DNA from: Bolinopsis microptera
Lineage: Eukaryota > Ctenophora > Tentaculata > Lobata > Bolinopsidae
DNA: 64,000 nucleotides
Assembly (NCBI RefSeq): GCF_026151205.1
Contig: NC_087073.1
Location: 19,992,837-20,056,836, forward strand
Reading direction: 5' to 3'
Position 1 is the stretch's first letter. Each line of letters opens with the position of its first letter. Shown piece by piece: positions 11,531 to 21,048 of this stretch. The position numbers and the translations under genes were made by a program. The notes under the pieces are model-generated. The model was given only the letters and a program-made list of their open reading frames with translations, searched no databases and was not told where the DNA came from.

Positions 11531-14500
11531 GAGGGAGAATCTGCAATTTTGTTGGACAATTTGCTGAAAGGAAGGAATTTTAGCAATGAGGAATGTAAAT
11601 TTGGACTACACTTTGTCTTTAGCAGTAAGGCAATTTGGATAATGAAATGGCGGATTGGCCAAATGAGCCTAAAAATGTTGGCCCCTTTCCGCCCCTTGCC
11701 AAGATTTTATATGGGGGCGGTCGCCCCCTGCCCCCCCCCCCCCTCTTCCTACACCCTTGGGCATGAATAATGATAATAAAATCGCTGTACGGTGGTTAAA
11801 AAGTCCTAATTCCAATATTTAAGTATATAGAACATAGCTATCATAAACTGCGAAATTTCGCTATCTTTCCTCGAACGCTTCTACTCGAGGCAATTATAGC
11901 GTGTCACCAATAGTACACATGGTGGAACCAGGATCTGAGCACAAATTAATTGGATCAACGTGTTCTGTCCCTTTTGTTTCTTTTGTCCCATTTGCTCCCT
12001 TTGTAACGAAGCCACAGATTTAGGCGATTATATTTCTGAACTGCAAACGAACTGACGATTTTTTTCAATCACTTAATTAAAGTAATGTTGTCGATGGAAC
12101 TCATACACACATCTAACGACATTACCTAATTACTCTCACCCAGGCCATGCAAATCAGGGGGAGGATTTTGTAGAAGCCGCGGTAAATTATTTTCTGGGCA
12201 AAATGTTCCAGGAGAAGACTCAGTCTACATTCGCATTGTTTATAGATGTGGATTCTTGTGGGGAGGTGAGGTACATTTGTTTAATTTAATAGTAATTAAT
12301 ACTTGCACAGCAGAGGAGAGGTAGTGCACATTTTGTATTATGGAACGCTTGTAACGCTTGTAACTCCTTCTTGTTACCCCCAGCCTCCCGCCCCCCCCCC
12401 CCCCCCCCCCCCTTTGAAGGTCCCGAATTATTTTCTGAACGAATACCTTAGCGGAGAGATGAAAGACTATCGTGGTAACTCGTACTCTGTTTTAAAGATC
12501 TAGATTGTAGAGTACGTTATATAAATATCTACCACATACCACACTTTATATTATGAATTATCACAATCGACTAGTTACCGAGTACCGCTCTAGAGATTTG
12601 ACTGCTGAACCGGAAACAGTCGGATATCAATCTATTGTCCTGACTGCTAGACCAGAACCGAGTGGCAAACAGGAGAATTAAAACTATATTGAAAGATTCT
12701 GGAATTTCTAACCGCTGGTTCCTTATAGATGTCAGAAAATTGTTTTATCTGCCATTGAACCCTCTGATCCTATGATCTTTCATATCTGCGCAAATAAAAT
12801 GACTAGGCAGGATTGGCGATTAATTTTTGCAGGAATCAGATTAAGGCTTTAAATTGATTACCAGCCTTACTGCAAAACCTGCCATATTAGATGGCAGGAT
12901 ACGCCCTTGCATTTCGACCTTTCGTGACGTGTAGAAGGAGGTGCAAGGCCAGACATTTTATATTGGAAACAGTTTGTCCCAGCATAAATGGATTAAATTG
13001 AAACACAGATCGCCAAAGCATTTCAGCCGTAAATAAATCCCATGACCCGTTTAGTAATCCACTTTCAGTGTTTACCGCAATATTGCAGTAATAATGGGGT
13101 AAAAGAATCATTGTCTGAAAATATCAAGTGCTGTGGTTTTACTTTTATTGATCAGAGCTGCCCTAGGGGACCAGGATTCCCACATATTGTTTAATTACTG
13201 ACTTGAACATGAAGCTAAGATTTATGAATGCAGGCAAAATGGATCCGATCACAGACCGAAATTTTCGACGACCCCTATAACTCACTTACTTGACTCTGTA
13301 GGAGCGATTGAACTGCGAGGGAAATGTTTGGGTTTTTACAAAGACATTAAAGTCATTCACCAGCTCGTCGACGACAGTTATACTGTGAACTGTCGCAGTA
13401 CCGTCGCAGTAATGCCATCCCTGTGTTATAATAATAATAGGATAAAATGAACTGCTGTGAACTGTGGCAATGAACCTTATATTACGGCCCGACCAGTACA
13501 CTACACGGGAAGCTGGGTAGATTTAGTTTCCATGTAGTCTCATCAAGCAGGTGCTAAGAGCTGGTAAGTTGTCGTGAAGTCATTAAACAGTTCAAGTTGT
13601 TTTCAGGAGAAGAGATGAGTTTGTTAGAAACTTTTGATAACCTCATTTCACCCTCAATTAACTCAAAAGCTTTTTCTGTGACAATCTGCTGTCCGAACAT
13701 TCCTAATGATCAGGGTCCTAATGATCAGGGTCAACACGACTTCTGTCGAAATTAAGGTCAATTTTTGGTTAGGGTTTCTTATTCGTACAAGAGTCGTGTC
13801 CGGACAAGATTCACCGCCCATTTATGATTTGAGGGGAATTTACCAACAGTTTCTTGGGAATGTTTGATGTGAAAACTCTTCACAATTGTTGAGCTATTGT
13901 ATTCATCCTGTATCTCTACTATAATTCAAAGAATTATTTCTGTACGACCGCCCACGTGCAAATCAGATGAGAAATAGGAAGTTGCAAAGTAACCATGGTA
14001 ACGGGGGTTATTGCACGCACGTGCACGTGCAAAGATTGTTTTTAACGTCATTTTTATCGGTTTTGTTTCAATATTACGTTGCGAGCAACATTTTAATCGG
14101 CTGTATCTTCGGTTGTGTAGGATATTTTGACGCGATTTAAACTTACTAACAAAAAAATACTATTAGCAATTCCTCCCTGTGACCACGGGTTTTCTAGTTA
14201 TACATAATAATAATATCTACGTCAATGTCGATGTTATGTATATTATTAAAATATAATTCCTAAGATTGGATTTGAGATTGACGTCGATATGAAAAAGTGT
14301 TTTTTGTAAGCAAGTGACACTTTGGAATATTCTCGAGAAGACTTAGACACTTTTTGATGAATGACCTGCAATCACTGCCTAAGCCACATCTGACATCATT
14401 GTAAAAATTTCATAATTGAATACTACGCCCTCGGATCGTCGAAAGTAACCGATTTTTTCTTGACAGAAAATAGAGCAATTAGGCACTCTCGCCGTATTAT

Positions 14501-15079
14501 TTTCTAAATTGACGCAGCTGGTATCATTCGATTCCAAACTTCGAACGAACGAAGATGTCAACTTGCTCGCTAACTCAATTGCCTTGGACACCAGTAATTC
14601 CCATTGAGGGGTAGTTAGAATGGATTGTTTGGTTATAAACATTGACCGAGACCCCGTTTTCATTTAGGGAAGCTCATTATTTCATACGTACTTCAATTAG
14701 AGTAATTACTGATTGGGGAATATAAACGACTTCAGTGGTTAAATGGTGTTAGATTTACCGTTTCTCTTCTCTGAAGATCAACTATTTAATGTCCAAACCC
14801 TTTTGCCAGACCAGACTGACCCTAATAATCTAATGCAGAAGCTGTAAGCAGTAGGTGAAGGTTCTTAAGTTTAGCGTGGCCGCATGAAACTTTAAGTTTA
14901 TCGTAATTTGTATTCCTTGAGAGTGGATGGTGTTTCATGTTTAAGTTGGAGTAATTTTTGGCTGTTAAGACTATATAACCCGATGTGGCGATGTAATGAT
15001 GTATTAGTCCCTCAATCTCCGTCAGTGGCGATTGGCGAACCGACCGCGCCCCCGGCCGCTATATCCCCGCTTTGCGGAA

Positions 15080-15094
15080 GGGGGGGGGGGGGGG
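15080..15094. repeat. Poly(G) run of 15
   Basis: Uninterrupted G run just upstream of the telomere-word MITE at 15175. Confidence 0.9.
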
Positions 15095-15174
15095 CATTTA
15101 TCCGAATTTAAGTTCTTTTTCAAAGCAAAATCGCCCAATTTTTGTATTATCCCGTCCAATTCGGATGATGATTA

Positions 15175-15538
15175 ATTACTCTACACTCGACTGTTACGTG
15201 ACATTTTAACACGTCCTCTAGCAGGTGGCTCTGAATGACTATTCGAAACCCTAATCCTCTAATCTGATCCCAACCCTAACCCTAACCCAATCCCTAAATG
15301 AAGCATATGCTGAAACCCTAACCCTAACGAGAAATTATACCAACTTTCTTATATGGTAATATCACGTGATCTGATCGATACAGTTTTTTGCCGATATCTC
15401 GCTAGTATAGGGGAGCATTTTAACCCTATGTCATCATGTGGGGTAATTCGGAATCAGCGTCCGAAAATACATCGAATCAGGTGGATTTCAACTGTCAGGG
15501 GCCTTTAGAAAAATCTCGAAGATCGACTGTAGAGTGAT
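15175..15538. mobile_element. MITE with telomere-like CCCTAA words, copy 1
   Basis: Ends are inverted repeats ATTACTCTACACTCGA (15175-15190) and TCGACTGTAGAGTGAT (15523-15538). The interior has several CCCTAA words and the segment GGAATCAGCGTCCGAAA. It is homologous, in the same orientation, to 49533-49810, whose ends are perfect. The CCCTAA words therefore belong to the element and do not mark a chromosome end. Confidence 0.85.
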
Positions 15539-16583
15539 TTAGCACGCTCGGTCCAATTCAATGTTCGGTCGAAGTGAATAAATATTTGGGGTACTTTTTG
15601 CTTCGGGGGGAGGGGAGGGGGCGGCAAAAAAAGGAGGCCAGGTACGTTTGGCCACTGATCTCCGTGCTTATGTATTTATACTTCCACTGTCCTGTGAAAA
15701 GTTTACTCGTTTGCTCTGATCCCACTTAAAATCAAGCAAGATCTTAACCTTGGTAAAATATGTTCAAAAAACAAAAATTAACAACTATAACGCATTTTTC
15801 ACAGAAAAGTTACAAATTTTTGGCTAAGATATTTATGCAATTCCAGCGGGTTCAATATCTTCAGGGGAGGCTTAAAGTAGTGTCGTTTCAATACTGAAAC
15901 GTTGATCACTATTTTTCGTTGCAATCGGTCAGATCTATTGTTAGAAAAGGCAAGAATTGTAGCCATTGGATGTGACAGTTCGATATACGGGATAAACGGT
16001 CGACTGCTTCAGAGGTGTCCCGAGACACAATAACGGCCTACAATTATTCAAATCATGAGAGCAGCTGAATCGGAGTATTCGGTATCAATATTCATGGAAT
16101 GCGCAAAAACAAATTTCCCTAAAAATGAGATTCTGTCGCAAATTAAGAAGGCTTTGTCGAAAGGGAGGCTTCGTAGGAGAGGAGCACGTCAATCGGGCAC
16201 TACAAAAAGGAAGGTTCAATCGTTGGTTGTCACTGTTGAGTCCGAGGTTTACATTGTGGTGGTATCCATCTTCGGCACAGCTGGTCAGGAGTCATGGATC
16301 GAGAAAAACTTAATTCTACTTTCTGATGTTTTTTAATGTTACGTTTGACATTTGACCCTAACCATTGTTAGGGTCAACTAACCTTAACTAATCTTAACTA
16401 GGGCAAATAACATCGAAAATTTTTTTCCAAATCGACAAATATTTCCCTTCATTTTTCCACTAACAAAACTGCCACAGGTTTTATGGAGGAATAGTCCACT
16501 GAAGAACCTGCAGAACAAAGCCACCGAACAAAGTGAAGTGCGCAAACTCCAGACTAAATAGCAGACCAGTTATAAACCACAGC

Positions 16584-16811
16584 ATGAGGTCTACCAAGAT
16601 GATAATTCTACTGACCCTCGTTGCGCTAATAGCTTCCAGAACCCTCGAAGAAAATGGTCAGACTATTGGATGGGGCCGGAAAATAGCCGCGGCAGAAGAG
16701 GTTGTTGGAGATCGTGACACAATTGCAGATGGAAGGCTCGTTTTAGGGATGGCAGAAGAGGAGCAAAGCCTCGGACTAGGTTACGGGGAAGAACGACAAA
16801 TTTTAGAATAA
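16584..16811 (+). CDS. Small secreted acidic peptide, QxxGxG family, member 1
   Basis: Uninterrupted 75-residue frame; I chose the ATG at 16584 because the hydrophobic core MIILLTLVALIAS follows directly as a signal peptide. The predicted mature part is acidic and has no cysteine. It carries two related motifs: QTIGWGRK about eight residues after the likely cleavage site, and EEEQSLGLG near the C-terminus. Trp-Gly-Arg-Lys resembles an amidation plus dibasic cleavage site, so a short amidated peptide is possible (inference). An AATAAA lies 138 bp past the stop. The CCACAG near 16474-16479 could be the acceptor of a 5' UTR intron. It is the first of four frames spaced about 1.0-1.2 kb apart. 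I recognise no known family. Confidence 0.75.
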   Translation: MRSTKMIILLTLVALIASRTLEENGQTIGWGRKIAAAEEVVGDRDTIADGRLVLGMAEEEQSLGLGYGEERQILE

Positions 16812-16948
16812 GTGAAGTACATCACCTGATGAGAGGGCCTATGTCATGGCCCAACTTTACGGCCCTTTCTTTCAAGGAATGGCCGGGAACTTAAGTCACG
16901 CAGCATAAACTGTGATCTTGTTATTTTCATTGCTTGCGTTTACCAAGG

Positions 16949-16954
16949 AATAAA
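16949..16954 (+). promoter_or_regulatory. Poly(A) signal AATAAA
   Basis: Canonical hexamer 138 bp past the stop of peptide member 1; the spacing suits its 3' end. Confidence 0.5.
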
Positions 16955-17325
16955 TGATTTCACGGTCTTAAATTGATTCTGAGATTTTTTTTAACCGCAA
17001 GTCGGTATTTGGGATTTTGTTATAATCATGATACTAGATTACGCATTTTGAAAATAAAGCATTATTACTCTAATCAACCAAGGATGTGAAGTGTGAACAC
17101 TATGATCTCACCTTATAAATCCGTAAAAATTAATTGCATATCAACTGGATCATTACTGTACGTAAATCTGCTTGAAAACAACATTTATTTTTACAAATAG
17201 TAGATGCCACTTGTAGCTTTGTTGGGCAGCCAGATAATTTCAAAATTTTCTTTGAAAAATTGCATGTTTGATCAGTGTATGCACATTGTTCAAAGATGGT
17301 ACATTATATTTATAAAAATTATAAA

Positions 17326-17450
17326 AGATCTTTGAAGTTTAATTAATTTAGCAATAATTTTCGTTGGTCGAAATTTAGAAATTATAGTTGATCTTTGTAG
17401 TTTAAATTTAGTATATGATCGGCGATCATTTTTGTTGGTCGAAGTTCAAA
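17326..17450. repeat. Imperfect tandem duplication of about 62 bp
   Basis: Two adjacent diverged copies of a segment running from GATCTTTG through AGTTTAA to TTGGTCGAA, between peptide members 1 and 2. Confidence 0.6.
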
Positions 17451-17660
17451 ATTTTTAAAGGCTTCGTACTTGTAGAAGCATTTTGAGGCTTACATAAGGT
17501 TTTCGGCAGGCTACAGCACCTCTTCAAATCTGTACAAACATTTTATGCTTATTTAGTGTTGTTGATTTTACGTATGTCAGCAAATTTATTCAGTCAATAT
17601 ATTTACATGAATTACATCTATTATAATATGCTGATTCGAACCATTTTTCCACCAGTGTGG

Positions 17661-17667
17661 TATAAAA
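17661..17667 (+). promoter_or_regulatory. TATA box of peptide member 2
   Basis: TATAAAA lies 94 bp upstream of the ATG at 17755. That distance leaves room for a short 5' UTR and suggests an unspliced transcript. Confidence 0.5.
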
Positions 17668-17754
17668 AACTAACAGAATCACAGCAGGATTAGGAGAAAG
17701 TTGTGACTGAAGCAAAGAGGAAATTCCAATAAACAACAAGACCTATTTTACGTC

Positions 17755-17982
17755 ATGCCACTCACCAAGATGATCATTTGCTTTAGCCTTCTGTTAGTGG
17801 TGACCTCCACAACCTTCGAAGACGATGGACAGACCTTTGGATTGGGGCACAAGGTTCTCTGGGCTGATGCACTTGCAGAGGAAAACCTTGAAAAGGAGGT
17901 GCCACTCAAAGCAGGCGGGTTAGAATCTACAGAAGAAGAACAGCACTTTGGTGTTGGAAAGCGTGCTGACGAGAGTACCTAG
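17755..17982 (+). CDS. Small secreted acidic peptide, QxxGxG family, member 2
   Basis: Frame of 75 residues, the same length as member 1. The signal peptide MIICFSLLLVVTS is followed by TTFEDDGQTFGLGHK, and the C-terminus has EEEQHFGVGKRADEST. The GKR here is a canonical amidation plus dibasic processing site, giving a possible QHFGV-amide; this is inference. There is no cysteine after the signal peptide. At the DNA level it shares the AAGATGAT-A/C-ATT start and the GG-x-CAGAC-x-TTGGAT core with member 1, so the two are tandem duplicates. A TATAAAA lies 94 bp upstream. No known homologue recognised. Confidence 0.75.
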   Translation: MPLTKMIICFSLLLVVTSTTFEDDGQTFGLGHKVLWADALAEENLEKEVPLKAGGLESTEEEQHFGVGKRADEST

Positions 17983-18755
17983 ACAGTGGTAGCTTGGTCT
18001 GGAGCAAGATGTGGCTGGATGTTCATGTCATCTGAACACCGCCTCCATATCTAGACTGGGAGTAAAGGGGGTCCGCCGCCTTTTGATGCCACTTTGCACT
18101 GTACAAACGGCAAAATTTGGTTTAATCTGCTTCTTCCCTTGGCTTTAGTATCAAACAATAACCGACGAAAGAAAAATATGTGCATATTTGGCTATTTTGA
18201 AGTTTAAGACATCCTTTGCTACTGCCATACTTATATTTATATATTGCTGTAAAGGTTTGGTGATTTAAGATGAGCATCTGAATCCCTCACCCCACCCCCT
18301 AAAACATTTCAATCTCTGCTGATATGGCACAATACAAGCGATTCATAATATTTGCCATTTTTACTTTATATTAATTTAGCGTTAACGATCATGGGGGTGA
18401 TTGAAGTAAACTGGTATAGAGGATAAATGACAATATCCATGGATCGCAAAGATTATTATTGATATGTTTTTTGATACAATTGTTTCGTATCTATCGGCCT
18501 AAAGCCAGGCATGTATTATAACTGTATACTATTACGTTTGTATGCTAAAATAACGTGTGTTCACTGCAAGTCTAATTAAACAGAATTACTGATAAATTAC
18601 CATAAATTTAAAAGATCTATAATTTTAGATTTTGGATTAAGGGTTCTTCCAGTTGAAATTGGCTATTTTTAATTGATCGGAATTTCAGTATTTAAGAGTA
18701 GCTACAAATGTTTAAAATGTGTTTCTCTTCAGGATCCCACAGGAACACAGCAACA

Positions 18756-18959
18756 ATGGGAAAAACGAAGCTACTTTTAAATTTAACAGCGTGTTTTACG
18801 GCTTCGCTGGTTTTAAAAAACGTACAAGAGAGTGAAGAGCTTAGAAAGCCCGAGTTGCTGATTGGTTTGAAGACCTTTTCGAAGTGGAAACGCACATGTT
18901 CGGACGGTAGCGAAGCACTACAACTAAAACTGATCCTTGCCGAACATGATATTGATTAA
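18756..18959 (+). CDS. Putative diverged member of the secreted peptide cluster
   Basis: A 67-residue frame starting MGKTKLLLNLTACFTASLVL, which looks like a signal peptide. It sits about 1.0 kb after member 2 and 1.14 kb before member 4, just where the spacing predicts another copy. The rest is rich in charged residues but lacks clear QxxGxG motifs; only ELLIGLK recalls them weakly. It could be a decayed copy, a fast-evolving gene, or a chance frame. A TTCAG before 18733 could be an acceptor. Confidence 0.35.
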   Translation: MGKTKLLLNLTACFTASLVLKNVQESEELRKPELLIGLKTFSKWKRTCSDGSEALQLKLILAEHDID

Positions 18960-19050
18960 ACAAGTGGCTCACAGTGGATTATGGAAGTGGACATTTTTCA
19001 TAAATATAAGTAGAACTGATTTTAACTTTCATGATTTATAGTGTTTAGAT

Positions 19051-19431
19051 CAGGCTTGTCTGCCGCCACCGAATGCCGCCTGGTTATTTGGCCACGCCGA
19101 ACGTCGTCGATACAACCGGCCTGGCGTAAAGCGGCTTGCTTCTTTTGATTTTTCGAAATTTTCAAATCTTTCAAATATTTACTTTAAATACGCTGCCATG
19201 CACTATACTGCTCCAAACATAACGATTTTCTGTAAAAGAAAATGTAATACTAATTGGACTCACTGCACCTTTTATTTTATTTTAAAGTTTGAAAATCAAT
19301 TTTGTTTTCAAACACAGCAATTACTGAATAGCACTAACATTTACTTTAACTTGATTTCACTCCGGCACCGGTGTTACTGTTATTTTGGTCAACGCCGCCA
19401 CCGATCACTTGAACCACGGCGGACAAGCCTG
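19051..19431. mobile_element. hAT MITE with 8-bp target duplication
   Basis: A 381-bp element starting CAGGCTTGTCTGCCG and ending with the near-complement CGGCGGACAAGCCTG. It is flanked by identical 8-bp repeats GTTTAGAT (19043-19050 and 19432-19439). CAGG-type ends with an 8-bp duplication are diagnostic for the hAT superfamily. It has no coding capacity and lies between the third and fourth members of the peptide cluster. Confidence 0.9.
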
Positions 19432-19892
19432 GTTTAGATCTCGGATCGTCATCCGAATAGCTTTGATGATGCAATTTTTCGAAAATATATATATGTTTTG
19501 GGCACAATTGTTAGGGCAAATTCGACCTGTCGCGTCGAAGGGAAATCTCCCATTAAAACATTAAGATCAATAACAGTATCAGATTGTTTGTATCATGACT
19601 GTCGATGAATTTTAATTGTCAATTCAACCACGACCCACGATTTGACAAAATTGAATAATTCCGCTGTTATTTCCATCTATTTATATATTAAATTTATCAT
19701 ATTCCACGATTTTTATTGAATGAAAAGTCAGCTCCATTTCCAAAATTGTTGTCCTCTGTGTCTCTGAGATAATATATCGGTTATTGAATATAGTTTTACT
19801 GGTGTATTTGATTTATATTAATCCAATTTAAAAAACAAACCACACTCGTCTAGGGATGAAAAGAAGATAAGACTTTACAAAAAGATAAGAAC

Positions 19893-20111
19893 ATGTGCAA
19901 AGGAATCCTCTGCTTAACCCTCCTTGCTCTGGTCACCTCCTCGACAATAGATGATAACGACCAGGCCTTCGGATTAGGAGTTAAAACTGGCTTGTCTGGG
20001 GAACTTTCTGGAGATGCAGACTCGATATTTGGGGGAGTAATCTTGGAGATGGAGGAGGAGCAGGGGTTTGGATTTGGCAATAAAGAAGAAATTCTCATTG
20101 ATCTGACGTGA
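19893..20111 (+). CDS. Small secreted acidic peptide, QxxGxG family, member 4
   Basis: A 72-residue frame. The signal peptide MCKGILCLTLLALVTSS is followed by TIDDNDQAFGLGVK and, near the C-terminus, by EEEQGFGFGNKEE. Both motif copies are recognisable, but the basic residue after the first is displaced (GVK) and the second reads GNK, so amidation sites are less convincing than in members 1 and 2. The mature part is acidic and lacks cysteine. No TATA or poly(A) signal could be assigned with confidence; the nearest AATAAA is about 360 bp downstream. Confidence 0.7.
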   Translation: MCKGILCLTLLALVTSSTIDDNDQAFGLGVKTGLSGELSGDADSIFGGVILEMEEEQGFGFGNKEEILIDLT

Positions 20112-20892
20112 CCGTGTTATTTTATGAATTTTACTAAGCATATAAACAGGACACTGCACATTTGTCTTTAATAATCGAAGGAGTATCTTACTCCTCGATA
20201 CTTTTTTGGGAAAAACGTTTATTGAATTGTTTAATGTGTTATTTTTGATGATATTTCCTGCATTAAAAGAATTGTTCTTATTTGCTTACCGCATAAATGT
20301 ACAAATTAGAAATCAATTTGGTTTTGAAATAGTAATAAATGATGAGATCATAATTACAAGGGGGGGGGGGGGGGGGGGGGGGTGGGGGGCAAAAGTCAGT
20401 ACCCATACGTTGGCCTTAATAGCTCAGTCACTGTCACTGAGTGCCCAATTGAAATTACAATTGAATTCCATGCAATAAATAAAACACACATTATTTGGAG
20501 ATAGGCCAAGAAATAAGTTTACTCTCGCAGGAAACAAAAACTCGCACACAGTAGACTATAGACTTATAGAGTGTAGAACATGTTGTATGCTAAGAAAATA
20601 TGCCCTCAAAAATAAAATAAAACAAAAAGAAATTGTTTAAAGATTTACGTATTGGACGAAATCGCAAACCCAAAAACATAAAATTAATTTAATTTAAAGA
20701 TTTGATTTTTTAATTAGTTTCACCAAATTCAAATAAAAAATATCTTCTAATGAATTTATCACTAATTCAATGTTCCTTCATTTTATATTTAATCTAAATG
20801 TAGCTTTAAAAAATCTTTTAGTTCGAAGGGCCTAAAAATTGATTCGAAATTGTCCGGTCCATCGCTGCTCAAACATATAACTTTAAATGTCC
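20112..20892. other. Intergenic
   Basis: AT-rich sequence with no gene seen, between the peptide cluster (+) and the tentative 3' end of the lectin/sushi gene (-). It contains the poly(G) run at 20360 and AATAAA words near 20475. Confidence 0.5.
20360..20382. repeat. Poly(G) run of 23
   Basis: Uninterrupted 23-G run followed by T and six more G, about 250 bp past the stop of peptide member 4. Confidence 0.9.
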
Positions 20893-21048
20893 TTTAGTTT
20901 CGCTAGCTCATCATGAAGTGCCTCATTAGCTTATTGCTTTTTGGAATATGCAGTCTTTTCACAGTAGTTGATGTTCTTTGTTACTCAACTATAAGCGTCC
21001 TGAAATTATCAATGTAAAAATATGTTCCAGTACAACAAAACAATTATT
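20893..21048. repeat. Local duplication, copy 1
   Basis: This segment matches 22247-22378 in the same orientation, sharing TCGCTAGCTCATCAT, CAGTCTTTTCACAG-like sequence and the stretch ending GTTCCAGTACAACAAAA. On the minus strand both copies start with the same AG acceptor context (GATAATTTCAG), so the duplication may include the terminal exon of the lectin/sushi gene. Confidence 0.75.

Larger units (their letters stand above)
10064..12412. repeat. Cluster of five poly(G)/poly(C) runs
   Basis: Uninterrupted runs: 20 G at 10064-10083, 21 C at 10443-10463, 22 C at 10715-10736, 13 C at 11731-11743 and 22 C at 12391-12412. Two lie inside the inverted-repeat element at 10399-10817. The first and fourth are next to similar AGGGTGTAGGAA words in opposite orientation, suggesting that the runs travel with a repeat family. 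Confidence 0.9.
9584..16583. other. Intergenic repeat-rich stretch
   Basis: No convincing gene. Apart from the elements listed separately, it holds five poly(C)/poly(G) runs before 12.4 kb, a 16-bp doublet (TCCTAATGATCAGGG) near 13.7 kb, and AT-rich single-copy sequence. Open frames of 70-95 codons at 14379-14663 (-) and 16055-16336 (+) show no signal peptide or family motif, and I do not call them. Confidence 0.5.

Noticed and set aside
14379-14663. 94-codon minus-strand frame
   Set aside because: No domain, signal peptide or splice support; its composition is unremarkable and it lies in repeat-rich intergenic DNA.
15240-15340. CCCTAA repeats as a possible telomere or chromosome end
   Set aside because: The words are few, degenerate, and repeated inside a MITE at 49.6 kb; normal sequence continues on both sides.
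16055-16336. 93-codon plus-strand frame just upstream of the peptide cluster
   Set aside because: Two overlapping frames are open there, it lacks a signal peptide, and I see no motif shared with the cluster.
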